Shown one piece after another: positions 5,024-5,385 of a stretch of DNA of 5,385 nt. The position numbers and the translations under genes were made by a program. How positions within the stretch are numbered: the first letter of the stretch is position 1; each line of letters starts with the position of its first letter. The stretch covers positions 3,043 to 8,427 of the forward strand of contig DIUL01000065.1 in the NCBI GenBank assembly GCA_002422345.1, read 5' to 3'. The notes under the pieces were generated by a model. It saw only the letters and a program-made list of their open reading frames with translations, was not told the DNA's origin and did no database searches. Source of the DNA: Acetobacteraceae bacterium UBA6159. Lineage in GTDB: Bacteria; Pseudomonadota; Alphaproteobacteria; Acetobacterales; Acetobacteraceae.

Positions 5024-5385
5024 TCAATGCACCAACTGCCGTGCCAGTGCCACTTCCACCGAGTCGCCGTCCTGATTGAGAACGTCCAGCCCGGATTCCG
5101 GCACGTCTCCCGACGTGCTCTGCGACACGGTGATCTTCTTGGCCATCAGCCCCAGGCAAGTCATCTGCGAGGTGGCCGCGTAGCCCAGGTAAATCACCCT
5201 GACCGGCTGCTTCTGGCCGATGCGCCAGGAACGGCGCGCGGCCTGCTGCAGCGAGTACACGTTGTAGCCCGACTGCATGAACACGATGGTCGGAAACTCC
5301 AACAGGTCCAGGCCGGTTTTCACCAGCTCAGGGTTAGTGATGAGCACGTCAATGCCGCGATCCAACTGCTCGGCGATCCAGTCTT
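5024..5385 (-). CDS. SNF2-like superfamily II helicase, C-terminal end (partial, N-terminus beyond the edge)
   Basis: The frame is open from the right edge to TGA-type stop at 5024-5026, showing the last 119 residues. The second RecA-like lobe is recognisable: DRGIDVLITNPELVKTGLDLL (residues 8-28) is helicase motif V, and QQAARRSWRIGQ (46-57) is motif VI with Arg51 and Arg54 and the RIGQ typical of SNF2 proteins. A short tail follows, with no further domain. Such proteins translocate on double-stranded DNA using ATP. Related helicases are common in PAGI-2-like ICEs, usually near the replication or DNA-processing genes, but their exact job there is not established. No start lies in the window: the TTG at 5365 is inside the domain. 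The gene converges on cadR, 55 bases apart, and ends at the UUCG terminator. Confidence 0.88.
   Translation of the reverse strand, partial: DWIAEQLDRGIDVLITNPELVKTGLDLLEFPTIVFMQSGYNVYSLQQAARRSWRIGQKQPVRVIYLGYAATSQMTCLGLMAKKITVSQSTSGDVPESGLDVLNQDGDSVEVALARQLVH

Larger units (their letters stand above)
1..5385. mobile_element. Internal part of a PFGI-1/PAGI-2/clc-type integrative and conjugative element carrying metal-resistance cargo
   Basis: The window as a whole looks like the inside of an ICE. Seen: a PilL-type lipoprotein, a coiled-coil membrane protein and a TIGR03759-type protein in one operon on the left, and the C-terminus of an SNF2-like helicase on the right, with a cadA-cadR cassette between them. 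Known: the first and third proteins and this type of helicase recur in ICEs related to PAGI-2 and ICEclc, where cargo genes sit between backbone modules. Inferred: the cad cassette is cargo. No integrase, att site or element end lies in the window, so the limits of the element cannot be set. Confidence 0.75.

Noticed and set aside
5365..5365. TTG at 5365 as the start of a 113-residue protein
   Set aside because: The same frame continues upstream to the window edge with residues that fit the helicase domain, so this is an internal leucine codon of a larger gene.
1..5385. CRISPR arrays, tRNA or rRNA genes, insertion sequences
   Set aside because: No regularly spaced repeats, no tRNA-like or rRNA sequence, and no transposase motifs were seen on either strand.

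Overview
The window reads as a piece of an integrative and conjugative element (ICE) of the PFGI-1/PAGI-2/clc type, interrupted by a heavy-metal resistance cassette. The host is probably a GC-rich gamma- or betaproteobacterium (Pseudomonas, Stenotrophomonas or a Burkholderiales genus). This rests on three proteins I recognise as ICE backbone types, on the GC-rich third codon positions of positions 1-1896, and on a CadA/CadR pair of the kind common in those genera. The species cannot be told from the sequence.

Layout. Positions 1-1896 hold three tightly coupled minus-strand genes, read from high to low coordinate: a PilL-type lipoprotein (1390-1896), an unnamed single-pass membrane protein with a coiled coil (734-1393), and a secreted protein of the ICE family TIGR03759 with a CPPC motif (1-724, running off the left edge). 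They overlap by ATGA or are about 9 bases apart, so they are almost certainly one operon of the conjugation region. Positions 1897-2074 are non-coding and unusually rich in short inverted repeats. Positions 2075-4968 are the metal cassette: an 801-residue Zn/Cd/Pb P1B-type ATPase (cadA, minus strand) and a divergent 133-residue MerR-family regulator (cadR, plus strand). Between them lies a textbook MerR-type promoter: TTGACT, a 19-base spacer with a perfect dyad, and TTAAAT. Positions 4969-5023 contain a UUCG-loop terminator. Positions 5024-5385 are the C-terminal end of an SNF2-like helicase (minus strand, running off the right edge), also a typical ICE gene.

How it works together. The outer genes belong to the mobile element: DNA handling on the right, envelope and pilus or secretion functions on the left. 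The cad genes are cargo. CadR would sit on the long-spacer promoter and, on binding Cd(II), Pb(II) or Zn(II), realign it to switch on cadA, which pumps the metal out of the cytoplasm. The cargo is visibly less GC-rich than the backbone, in keeping with separate acquisition.

I see no evidence for a wholly new system. The points most worth checking are the dyad-rich junction upstream of pilL, an 8-base inverted repeat placed next to both cad start codons, the duplicated CPTEE metal-binding domains, the CadR lacking a His-rich tail, and the CPPC motif in the TIGR03759 protein.
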